The notes beneath the pieces were generated by a model, which saw only the letters and a list, made by a program, of their open reading frames with translations, was not told where the DNA came from and did no database searches. 5,695 nucleotides of DNA from Bacteroidia bacterium (GTDB lineage Bacteria; Bacteroidota; Bacteroidia; NS11-12g; UBA9320), in the NCBI GenBank assembly GCA_029253325.1, contig JAQWZS010000048.1:1-5695 (forward strand), given 5' to 3'. Shown piece after piece: positions 1 through 5,695 of this stretch. How positions within the stretch are numbered: the stretch's first letter is position 1; each line of letters starts with the position of its first letter. The position numbers and the translations under genes were made by a program.

Positions 1-6
1 CTCAAC

Positions 7-1857
7 TTACTTTAGAACCTCGTCTATCGTGTTATAACTTACTGAATGATAGCCCTTTCTAGCTATTTGATACACTTCCTTTGCCCAAGCCTTATTTTTA
101 GGAGTTTTTGCTAAACGAGAATACAATGGAGTTAAAAATTTTCTTCTTCCCACCTTAGTTAAAAAATCACTCAATGCTGGAAATGCTGTCTCATACTGGT
201 TGTCAATACAGTGCTTAAACCAATCGCAAGCAATTTCACTATTTCCTGTTTGTGTAAATTTAAAATTTTGATCTAATTCTAACATTTTGGTTGAATCTAA
301 GCCTTTAAGACCTCGCAAAAAATATAACCAATGATGAGTAGTATATCCTGTAATATCAATATCCTTTGCTTTAATACGATTGTTGTTGTACTCAGCAATT
401 ACTCCTTCCACCCGATCTAACTCTTCTGAATAAGGGACCAAGGCATTATCTGGTAATCCTGGACCATACACCCACGCATAAATATTAATCGCTTGTTCTT
501 CTTCTGGAGACAGTAAGTGATTATTAAGTTCAGCAATAAATCGCTCAGTATTCATCGGTTTAAACTTGTTATCTGTAAAATAATTTTTAAGGAATGAATC
601 AAATCGTTTTCTACCTACAACAGACTCTGCTTTTTGTAAAAAGAAACGTCCTTTTTCGTAGGCAACATCTGTGAGTCCATCATCGGGATTTCTTCCGTCT
701 AAATCTAAATATAAGTGCGTGTCATCAGAATTGCCTTCATTTTGAAGTTTCTCTATGGTCGCTTCCAGTTCACCCATACCCAGTTTAGTGAGCATTTCTT
801 CATAGGGTTTACCAAAGATTTTCTCCATTATTCGCTGCTCAAAATAAACAGTAAAGCCCTCATTTAGCCAAAAGTCATTCCAAGTCTCATTGGTAACTAA
901 GTTTCCGCTCCAACTATGTGCTAACTCATGAGCAATTAATGCCACTAAACTTCTGTCACCAGCAATAATCGTAGGTGTAGCAAAAGTTAAACGTGGGTTT
1001 TCCATTCCACCAAAAGGAAAACTTGGAGGAAGTATAACAACATCATAACGATCCCAAGCATAAGGTCCATATAACTGCTCTGCACTATCAATCATGCTTT
1101 GCATTGTATTCAGTTCCCAAACTGATTTTTCGAGCATGGCAGGCTCTGCATAAACACCAGAATTTCTTCCTGTACTTGCAAATTCTAAATCTCCCACCGT
1201 TAGTGCTAATAAATAAGAGGAAATGGGTTGATTCATTTTGAATGTATATGCCCCATTATCACTTTTTGAAGTACTATTTTCAGCACTCATCAAAGCGATA
1301 AGATTTGAATCTGTTTTTATAGTTGCATCATAGGTGAACTTGACACCTGGACCATCTTGACAAGGCACCCATGAACGAGCCAGAATAGCTTGTGATTGAC
1401 TAAATAAAAATGGATATTTTTTACCTAAAGTTTGCTCGGGAGTAAGCCATTGTAATGCTTCTGCATCTGGACTAGTCGTGTAATAAACAGAAACCATTTT
1501 TGTAGTTGGCTTGATATCAACAACTAAAGGTTGCCCAAACGTCTCGCTATGATCCCCCAATGTAAATGGGGTTTTCGTACTATCTTCAAGTAATACTTTA
1601 TGAATGGTTAAATCCTTTGAGTCCAGTATCAATTGCTTTGCATTGGTGTAGTTTATTATAGAAATATCAACTTTACCGTCTAAGATATTTTGTTGAAAAT
1701 CCACAGTCAAATCTAAATTCAAATGCGATATCCGTACATCATTAAAATTGGCATATGAATGTGAATCGTTGCTTAAAAAATGACTTTTATCTTGATTTTT
1801 TGAACATCCCAAAAAAGTGAAAACGATAACTGAAGGAATTAAAAAGTATTTGTTCAT
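7..1857 (-). CDS. M1 family metallopeptidase, leukotriene A4 hydrolase/aminopeptidase-like lipoprotein
   Basis: Zinc aminopeptidase expected to remove N-terminal residues from peptides outside the cytoplasm. Residues 1-18 form a short hydrophobic signal ending in FLGC, a loose lipobox with Cys18 as probable lipid anchor; no acidic surface-export signal follows, so a periplasm-facing location is inferred. The N-terminal beta domain (about 35-225) carries Q154-S-Q-A157, matching the QCQA segment of human LTA4H. The thermolysin-like domain (about 230-470) has GGMEN at 283-287, zinc ligands H310, H314 and E333 (HEXXH-X18-E), catalytic E311 and transition-state Tyr400 in AYEKG. The C-terminal helical domain (about 480-616) has R571 and K573 in GRRKF, equivalent to the substrate-carboxylate pair R563/K565 of human LTA4H. 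The length is close to the 611 residues of LTA4H, so the gene looks intact. It is transcribed divergently from the acidic-protein gene. Family assignment is very secure; the true substrate is unknown. Confidence 0.96.
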   Translation of the reverse strand: MNKYFLIPSVIVFTFLGCSKNQDKSHFLSNDSHSYANFNDVRISHLNLDLTVDFQQNILDGKVDISIINYTNAKQLILDSKDLTIHKVLLEDSTKTPFTLGDHSETFGQPLVVDIKPTTKMVSVYYTTSPDAEALQWLTPEQTLGKKYPFLFSQSQAILARSWVPCQDGPGVKFTYDATIKTDSNLIALMSAENSTSKSDNGAYTFKMNQPISSYLLALTVGDLEFASTGRNSGVYAEPAMLEKSVWELNTMQSMIDSAEQLYGPYAWDRYDVVILPPSFPFGGMENPRLTFATPTIIAGDRSLVALIAHELAHSWSGNLVTNETWNDFWLNEGFTVYFEQRIMEKIFGKPYEEMLTKLGMGELEATIEKLQNEGNSDDTHLYLDLDGRNPDDGLTDVAYEKGRFFLQKAESVVGRKRFDSFLKNYFTDNKFKPMNTERFIAELNNHLLSPEEEQAINIYAWVYGPGLPDNALVPYSEELDRVEGVIAEYNNNRIKAKDIDITGYTTHHWLYFLRGLKGLDSTKMLELDQNFKFTQTGNSEIACDWFKHCIDNQYETAFPALSDFLTKVGRRKFLTPLYSRLAKTPKNKAWAKEVYQIARKGYHSVSYNTIDEVLK

Positions 1858-1883
1858 GGTCTATTATTTAAATAGTTAAAATG

Positions 1884-1913
1884 CAAATAGACAAAACAAA
1901 TTGATTATTCAAT
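1884..1913 (-). promoter_or_regulatory. Candidate Bacteroidota-type promoter for the M1 peptidase gene
   Basis: Read on the minus strand, ATTG (1913-1910) is followed after 18 bases by TCTATTTG (1891-1884). Each box has one mismatch to the TTTG / TAnnTTTG pattern known from Bacteroides and Flavobacterium. Transcription would begin near 1877, giving a leader of about 20 bases before the ATG at 1857. In DNA this AT-rich such matches arise by chance, so this is a position-supported guess. Confidence 0.3.
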
Positions 1914-1946
1914 ACGTTGTTATAACATATTTTCTCAAATCTTCGA

Positions 1947-1978
1947 ATTGCATAAAAATAAATATTAGATTATTTTCG
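1947..1978 (+). promoter_or_regulatory. Candidate Bacteroidota-type promoter for the acidic exported-protein gene
   Basis: ATTG at 1947-1950 is followed after 20 bases by TATTTTCG at 1971-1978. Each box has one mismatch to the TTTG / TAnnTTTG consensus, and the spacing is in the normal 19-21 range. The start point would lie near 1984, leaving an untranslated leader of about 50 bases before the ATG at 2033. It is the best plus-strand match in the 175-base divergent gap, but it was found by eye and could be chance. Confidence 0.33.
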
Positions 1979-2032
1979 TTGACCTTTTTTGTATGGGACT
2001 TTATGATAATACCTATTCAAATATTTAAAATT

Positions 2033-2872
2033 ATGAAAAAAACATTATTCATTCTACTATCAATATTAACATCTTACTCTGTAGTTTATTCTCAATCATG
2101 GGATAATCAAGATGACTCATGGGGTAATCAAGACGATTCGTGGGGCTCTGATGATGACGAATCTCAAAGTACTGACGACGAAAGTACTGACGATGCATGG
2201 ACTGATGACGAAGGCATGGACGATAGCTGGGTAGATGATGATGGAGGTGACTTTAGTTTTGGAGGTGATGATTATGTAAGATCTTCTAGACCAGAGGTCA
2301 AAGCAAGACCATATCAACGATTTACCAGCATGCCCTATGACAGCTCCTCTCAACTTATTACATTCGTAGAAGTAGTCGAAGTAATTGTTCCAGATCGGTT
2401 TTTAGATCTAGGTGGTGATGATTACTCTTTATCTGACTCTCTCTATCAAAGAGCATTGGTTTGGATGCAAAACAAATTTGGAAAGCGTGAAGCCAAAAGC
2501 ATGATTGACGCTGCAGGTATTGATCCCGATGGAAAAGAAGGACAAACAATTAAGGCATATGTTCACATGCCGCTAGCTGTTCAGTTAAATGAATATCAAA
2601 AAGTGGACGCTGGAATTATTAAATTTGACATGGAGCTTCGTTTCAAGGACGAAAGGTATCGTTATAAATTTAACAATTTCGTTCATGTATCTAAAAGTAC
2701 AAACGGAAAACCAGATGATGTAACTTATATGGAATATTACTTATCTGCTAAGAAAAATGCAAGAGGAAATGATCGAATTTTAATAGCATGTAATAATCAC
2801 ATGAATAATTTCATCGACGAGCTTAAGACAACATGTGCAGCCACTCCGTTTATTGACGATGATGATTGGTAG
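2033..2872 (+). CDS. Exported acidic Asp/Trp-repeat protein with DUF4468-like C-terminal domain
   Basis: Function unknown. The start at 2033 (MKKTLF) is preferred over in-frame ATGs at 1901 and 2003 because it puts a normal signal peptide at the N-terminus: KK, a hydrophobic core, and likely cleavage after Ser20 before QSW. There is no lipobox Cys, so the product should be soluble in the periplasm or secreted. Residues 22-82 are extremely acidic (22 Asp, 3 Glu, no Lys or Arg) with Trp at 23, 30, 37, 56 and 66; the first part is a seven-residue repeat of the form SWGNQDD. After a linker, residues about 107-220 (FVEVVEV, then a Tyr/Trp-containing helix, then RYRYKFNNF at 208-216) resemble DUF4468, a Bacteroidota exported-protein domain; this is recalled from pattern, not searched. 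The protein ends in DDDDW, echoing the repeat, and its only cysteines are C253 and C268. A strong terminator follows, so it is probably monocistronic. Confidence 0.88.
   Translation: MKKTLFILLSILTSYSVVYSQSWDNQDDSWGNQDDSWGSDDDESQSTDDESTDDAWTDDEGMDDSWVDDDGGDFSFGGDDYVRSSRPEVKARPYQRFTSMPYDSSSQLITFVEVVEVIVPDRFLDLGGDDYSLSDSLYQRALVWMQNKFGKREAKSMIDAAGIDPDGKEGQTIKAYVHMPLAVQLNEYQKVDAGIIKFDMELRFKDERYRYKFNNFVHVSKSTNGKPDDVTYMEYYLSAKKNARGNDRILIACNNHMNNFIDELKTTCAATPFIDDDDW
2096..2158 (+). repeat. Three tandem 21-base repeats encoding SW(D/G)xxDD
   Basis: Three adjacent in-frame 21-base units begin at 2096, 2117 and 2138. Units 1 and 2 match at 18 of 21 bases, while units 2 and 3 match at 13 of 21. All three encode a Ser-Trp start and an Asp-Asp end. 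The high identity of the first two suggests a recent duplication or slippage event. Downstream the pattern decays into irregular DD(E/x)-rich sequence without base-level periodicity. Confidence 0.85.
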
Positions 2873-2888
2873 TCACTAGAAGAAATAT

Positions 2889-2920
2889 AAAAAACCCAGT
2901 TTCTAACTGGGTTTTTTTTT
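2889..2920 (+). terminator. Rho-independent terminator after the acidic-protein gene
   Basis: The arms AAAACCCAGT (2891-2900) and ACTGGGTTTT (2906-2915) are perfect complements around a five-base loop, TTCTA, and a T run continues to 2920. Two more A bases at 2889-2890 can pair with T2916-2917. The hairpin begins 16 bases after the stop codon at 2870-2872. The A-rich left flank makes it potentially bidirectional, but no minus-strand gene ends here. Confidence 0.92.
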
Positions 2921-2953
2921 ATGCTTTAAGTTTTTTTTTACTACCCGACCAAT

Positions 2954-2961
2954 TAATATTG
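2954..2961 (+). promoter_or_regulatory. Weak candidate -7 box before the EamA transporter gene
   Basis: TAATATTG differs at one base from TAnnTTTG and would place a transcript start near 2967, almost at the TTG start codon. No clear upstream TTTG box accompanies it; only a T-rich run lies there (2931-2939). The strong terminator ending at 2920 means a dedicated promoter for the transporter should lie in the following 49 bases, and this is the best candidate I see. Confidence 0.18.
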
Positions 2962-2969
2962 TTTAAGTC

Positions 2970-3875
2970 TTGGAAAAACAATCTTCTAAAAACAAAGCCT
3001 ACATCCAACTCCACATAGCAGTTTTTCTATTTGGATTTACTGCTATTCTTGGAAAATTAATTTCTTTAAATGAAGTCGCATTAGTATGGAATAGACTATG
3101 GATAGCCATTCTTGGATTAATATTTATTCCTGGAGTATTTAAAGGAATTCTCCTAATTACAAAAAAGAACCTATTAAAATTTATTGGCATTGGTATTCTT
3201 GTAGCACTGCATTGGTTGACTTTTTATGGTAGCATTAAAGTTGGTCATAGTGCATCTGTCACTCTTGCTTGTCTTGCAACAGCTTCTCTATTCACTTCTG
3301 TTTTAGAACCTCTCATTACTCGATCAAAGTTTGAATGGATTGAGTTGCTTCTGGGAGTCATTGTGATTTTAGGGATTTACTTACTTAGTGGTATTGGAGA
3401 ATCATACTACAGTGCCATTATTATTGGTATTGTTTCTGCTTTTTTAGCTGCCTTATTTTCCACCTTAAATAAGAAATACATTGCTGGGCAAAACTCGCTT
3501 TCTGTCACTACCGTAGAGTTAACTTCTGGATTTTTATTTATTTCAATAGCCTATCCATTCATTAATATGTTTATGCCCCAAACCCAATGGACGCCCATAG
3601 GAACGGACTGGGTTTGGTTAATAATACTCGGGTTACTCTGCACCAGCTTAGCTTTTGCACTTGCTATCAATTCCCTCAAAGAATTGAGTGCTTTTGTCTC
3701 AAATTTGAGTATCAACTTGGAGCCTGTCTATGGAATATTATTAGCCATTTGGTTGCTCAATGAAGATACCATTCTCAATTTCAATTTTTACTTAGGAACC
3801 TCCATTATTTTATTGGCTGTTGTATTGCACCCTATATTAACAAAATATAAAAACAAGAAGAATTCAAAACATTAA
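2970..3875 (+). CDS. EamA/DMT-superfamily transporter (ten-helix inner-membrane permease)
   Basis: Integral inner-membrane protein of the drug/metabolite transporter superfamily, whose members usually export amino acids, nucleosides or other small metabolites; the substrate here cannot be read from sequence. Its 301 residues fit the family's usual length of about 300. Two homologous EamA halves are visible (about 12-140 and 148-290), each made of roughly five hydrophobic helices. Family-type motifs are HWLTFYGSIK (81-90), TLACLATASLFTSVLEPL (98-115) and NLEPVYG (249-255), the last followed by LLNE (262-265). The C-terminus is a basic, cytoplasmic-type tail (KYKNKKNSKH). The start must be TTG at 2970: an in-frame TAA lies at 2964-2966 and no in-frame ATG occurs before the helices begin. 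There is no Shine-Dalgarno. metG follows after 45 bases on the same strand, so co-transcription is likely. Confidence 0.92.
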   Translation: MEKQSSKNKAYIQLHIAVFLFGFTAILGKLISLNEVALVWNRLWIAILGLIFIPGVFKGILLITKKNLLKFIGIGILVALHWLTFYGSIKVGHSASVTLACLATASLFTSVLEPLITRSKFEWIELLLGVIVILGIYLLSGIGESYYSAIIIGIVSAFLAALFSTLNKKYIAGQNSLSVTTVELTSGFLFISIAYPFINMFMPQTQWTPIGTDWVWLIILGLLCTSLAFALAINSLKELSAFVSNLSINLEPVYGILLAIWLLNEDTILNFNFYLGTSIILLAVVLHPILTKYKNKKNSKH

Positions 3876-3907
3876 GCATTCATAGTCATTGACTTCAGGC
3901 TTTCTCT

Positions 3908-3915
3908 TATTTTTG
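3908..3915 (+). promoter_or_regulatory. Exact TAnnTTTG box just upstream of metG
   Basis: TATTTTTG fits the Bacteroidota -7 consensus TAnnTTTG exactly. A partial upstream box, ATTG at 3888-3891, is only 16 bases away, shorter than the usual 19-21. A start point about 6 bases downstream would fall at the metG ATG (3921), implying a leaderless transcript. A T-rich chance match is possible, and metG may instead be read from the transporter's promoter. Confidence 0.25.
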
Positions 3916-3920
3916 CTCCA

Positions 3921-5695
3921 ATGCCAAAAAGACATCTTATCACTTGTGCACTCCCTTATGCTAACGGACCAATACATATTGGGCACATTGCTGGGTGTTT
4001 TCTCCCTTCAGATATCCACTACCGATATCTAAAAATAATGGGAAAGGATGTCCTTTTTGTTTGCGGTACAGACGAACACGGTGTTCCAATTACACTCAAA
4101 GCCAAAAAAGAAAAAAAGACACCACAACAAATTGTTGATGAGAATCATTCACTTATTGCTAATAGTCTTGAGCAATTTGGAATCCATTTCGATCAATTTA
4201 GTAGAACTACTAATCAGCTGCACCAACAAACTGCTCAGGATTTCTTTACTACCCTAAATGATAATAATGTTTTTGAGGAAATAACATCAGAACAATTTTA
4301 TGACCAAGAGGCTCAACAGTTTTTAGCGGATCGATATATTGTAGGAACGTGCCCAAACTGTTCTTACGAAAATGCCTATGGTGATCAATGTGAGCAATGC
4401 GGTAGAACGAGTAATCCAAGAGAACTCATTAATCCTCGATCAGCACTAACAGGAAATTCTCCTATTTTAAAGCAAACTACCAATTGGTATTTACCACTTG
4501 ACTCTATTCAGAAAGAGTTTTTGGATGATTGGGTTGATAATCAAAAAGACAGATGGAAATCCAACGTATATGGACAATGTAAAAGCTGGCTAAATGACGG
4601 ATTAAAACCAAGAGCAATGACACGAGATCTTGATTGGGGTGTTCGTGTTCCTATACAAAATGCAGATAATAAGGTGATGTATGTTTGGTTTGATGCACCT
4701 ATTGGATACATAACTGCCACAAAAGAAGTGACTGGTGATCAGTGGACTACATGGTGGAAAGACTCTGACACTGAAATTACACACTTTTTAGGCAAGGATA
4801 ACATCGTATTTCATACCATTATTTTTCCTGCTATGCTCCATGCACATGGTGGGTTTAACCTACCTACCCATGTGCCAGCCAATGAATTTTTAAACTTAGA
4901 AGGAAGCAAAATATCAACTAGCCGTAACCATGCGATTTGGCTCCACGAATATTTAAAGGAATTCCCAGAAAAAACAGATGAGCTTCGTTATGTCATCAAT
5001 TCTATTTTGCCTGAAACTAAGGATGCAGACTTCACTTGGAAAGACTATCAAGCAAAAGTGAACAATGAGCTTGTAGCAATTTTGGGGAACTTCGTGAACA
5101 GGGTTATCGTTCTTACCCACAAATACTTTAATGGAGTTGTACCTATAGGAAGAATTGATAAACTGCCAGATTTTTCTACCAAAATCACAGAAGCACTTGA
5201 CCAGTTCAACCAACGCCAAGGCTTAGAGGCTTTCATGGAGATTGCTCGCTATGGAAACAAGTATCTGCAAGATACAGCTCCATGGAAACTCATTAAAGAT
5301 GATGCTAATCAACAGAACGTAGCCAATTGTATCCTAACATGCCTACATACTGTACATCAAATTGGTTTATTCGGACAAATTTTCTTGCCAGACACCTCGC
5401 ATAAAATCCTTAAAAATTTGAATCTTAAATCCTATGAGGATAAAATTACTCCTGGACACACAATAGGAGAGAGTAAACTCTTATTCGAAAAGGTTGAAGA
5501 TGATGTTATAGAACGGCAAATTATAAAATTGAACCAAAAAACCCCAACAAATACAGGTAGCCAAGAACAAATCAAACAACCATTAAAGCCCATGATACAA
5601 TACGACGATTTTGTAAAATTAGATATTCGAGTTGCAACGATTACCGCTGCCGAGAAAGTTAAAAAAGCAGACCGGCTTTTGCATATCACCCTTGA
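3921..5695 (+). CDS. metG: Methionine--tRNA ligase (MetRS), partial, 3' end outside window
   Basis: Cytoplasmic class I synthetase that activates methionine with ATP and charges initiator and elongator tRNA-Met. The open frame from ATG 3921 runs to the window edge: 591 codons and two bases, with no stop. HIGH is at 19-22 in PYANGPIHIGH. The connective-peptide insertion carries the zinc knuckle C144, C147, C157, C160, close to C145/C148/C158/C161 of E. coli MetRS. The methionine-pocket segment YVWFDAPIGY has W256 (E. coli W253). The KMSKS loop is KISTS at 330-334, the variant I know from Bacteroidota and archaeal-type MetRS. The helical anticodon-binding domain begins near 376 and includes N393 and W455 (APW), likely matching E. 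coli N391 and W461. After a polar linker (about 525-557), a Trbp111/EMAPII-like tRNA-binding domain begins at 558 (FVKLDIRVATI). Relatives have about 680 residues, so roughly 90 are missing to the right. The start is supported because residues 5-16 align with the family's N-terminus. Confidence 0.97.
   Translation, partial: MPKRHLITCALPYANGPIHIGHIAGCFLPSDIHYRYLKIMGKDVLFVCGTDEHGVPITLKAKKEKKTPQQIVDENHSLIANSLEQFGIHFDQFSRTTNQLHQQTAQDFFTTLNDNNVFEEITSEQFYDQEAQQFLADRYIVGTCPNCSYENAYGDQCEQCGRTSNPRELINPRSALTGNSPILKQTTNWYLPLDSIQKEFLDDWVDNQKDRWKSNVYGQCKSWLNDGLKPRAMTRDLDWGVRVPIQNADNKVMYVWFDAPIGYITATKEVTGDQWTTWWKDSDTEITHFLGKDNIVFHTIIFPAMLHAHGGFNLPTHVPANEFLNLEGSKISTSRNHAIWLHEYLKEFPEKTDELRYVINSILPETKDADFTWKDYQAKVNNELVAILGNFVNRVIVLTHKYFNGVVPIGRIDKLPDFSTKITEALDQFNQRQGLEAFMEIARYGNKYLQDTAPWKLIKDDANQQNVANCILTCLHTVHQIGLFGQIFLPDTSHKILKNLNLKSYEDKITPGHTIGESKLLFEKVEDDVIERQIIKLNQKTPTNTGSQEQIKQPLKPMIQYDDFVKLDIRVATITAAEKVKKADRLLHITL

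Noticed and set aside
1865..1874. Palindrome TATTTAAATA just upstream of the peptidase start codon
   Set aside because: It is entirely A/T in an A/T-rich leader and has no extended symmetry, so it is expected by chance.
1901..2032. In-frame 44-codon extension upstream of the acidic protein, with ATGs at 1901 and 2003
   Set aside because: It would bury the clear MKKTLF signal peptide inside the protein, and it overlaps the likely promoter region. The start at 2033 gives a standard exported-protein N-terminus.
2117..2353. 78-codon open frame on the minus strand opposite the acidic protein
   Set aside because: Its composition is the mirror of the GAT/GAC-rich repeat (runs of Val, Ile and Ser), with no family signature. 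It is a by-product of biased codons on the plus strand.
2931..2940. Second T run after the terminator, as a possible second terminator
   Set aside because: No GC-containing hairpin precedes it; the sequence between the two T runs (ATGCTTTAAG) cannot form a stable stem.
3873..3923. Transporter and metG are in the same frame, separated by one TAA and 15 stop-free codons, suggesting a readthrough fusion
   Set aside because: Fifteen stop-free codons are unremarkable by chance. No stop-bypass signal is visible, and a membrane transporter-synthetase fusion has no known precedent.
4048..4257. 69-codon plus-strand frame within metG
   Set aside because: It lies in another frame inside the HIGH-to-zinc-knuckle part of a clear MetRS gene, and its low-complexity Lys and Leu runs resemble no protein family.
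4602..5689. Several 60-88-codon minus-strand frames within metG (4602-4784, 4953-5219, 5048-5236, 5432-5689)
   Set aside because: All lie opposite well-conserved MetRS coding sequence, and none shows a recognisable motif or upstream signal.

Overview
This AT-rich window most likely comes from a Bacteroidota (Flavobacteriia-like) chromosome. The evidence is indirect but consistent: no gene has a recognisable Shine-Dalgarno sequence, and start codons are preceded by A/T-rich DNA. Sequences resembling the Bacteroidota promoter (TTTG-like box, then TAnnTTTG) lie upstream of genes. The methionyl-tRNA synthetase has the KISTS form of the KMSKS loop, and one gene resembles the DUF4468 family typical of this phylum.

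Layout. Positions 7-1857 (minus strand) encode a complete 616-residue lipoprotein-type M1 metallopeptidase of the leukotriene A4 hydrolase/aminopeptidase subfamily. A 175-base divergent intergenic region follows, with weak candidate promoters in both directions. Positions 2033-2872 (plus) encode a 279-residue exported protein with a very acidic, Trp-punctuated N-terminal region, partly built from 21-base tandem repeats, and a DUF4468-like C-terminal domain. A strong rho-independent hairpin closes this gene at 2889-2920. Positions 2970-3875 (plus) encode a ten-helix EamA/DMT-family transporter that starts with TTG. After 45 bases comes metG (methionyl-tRNA synthetase) from 3921. It runs off the right edge of the window inside its C-terminal tRNA-binding domain.

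The genes do not form an obvious joint pathway. The peptidase and the acidic protein are cell-envelope proteins transcribed divergently. The transporter and metG are close, on one strand, and probably share transcripts; a link such as amino-acid export is only a guess from proximity. No RNA gene, mobile element, CRISPR array or integration site was seen, and no intergenic stretch exceeds 300 bases. I see no convincing undescribed multi-gene system. The least ordinary object is the acidic Asp/Trp-repeat protein.
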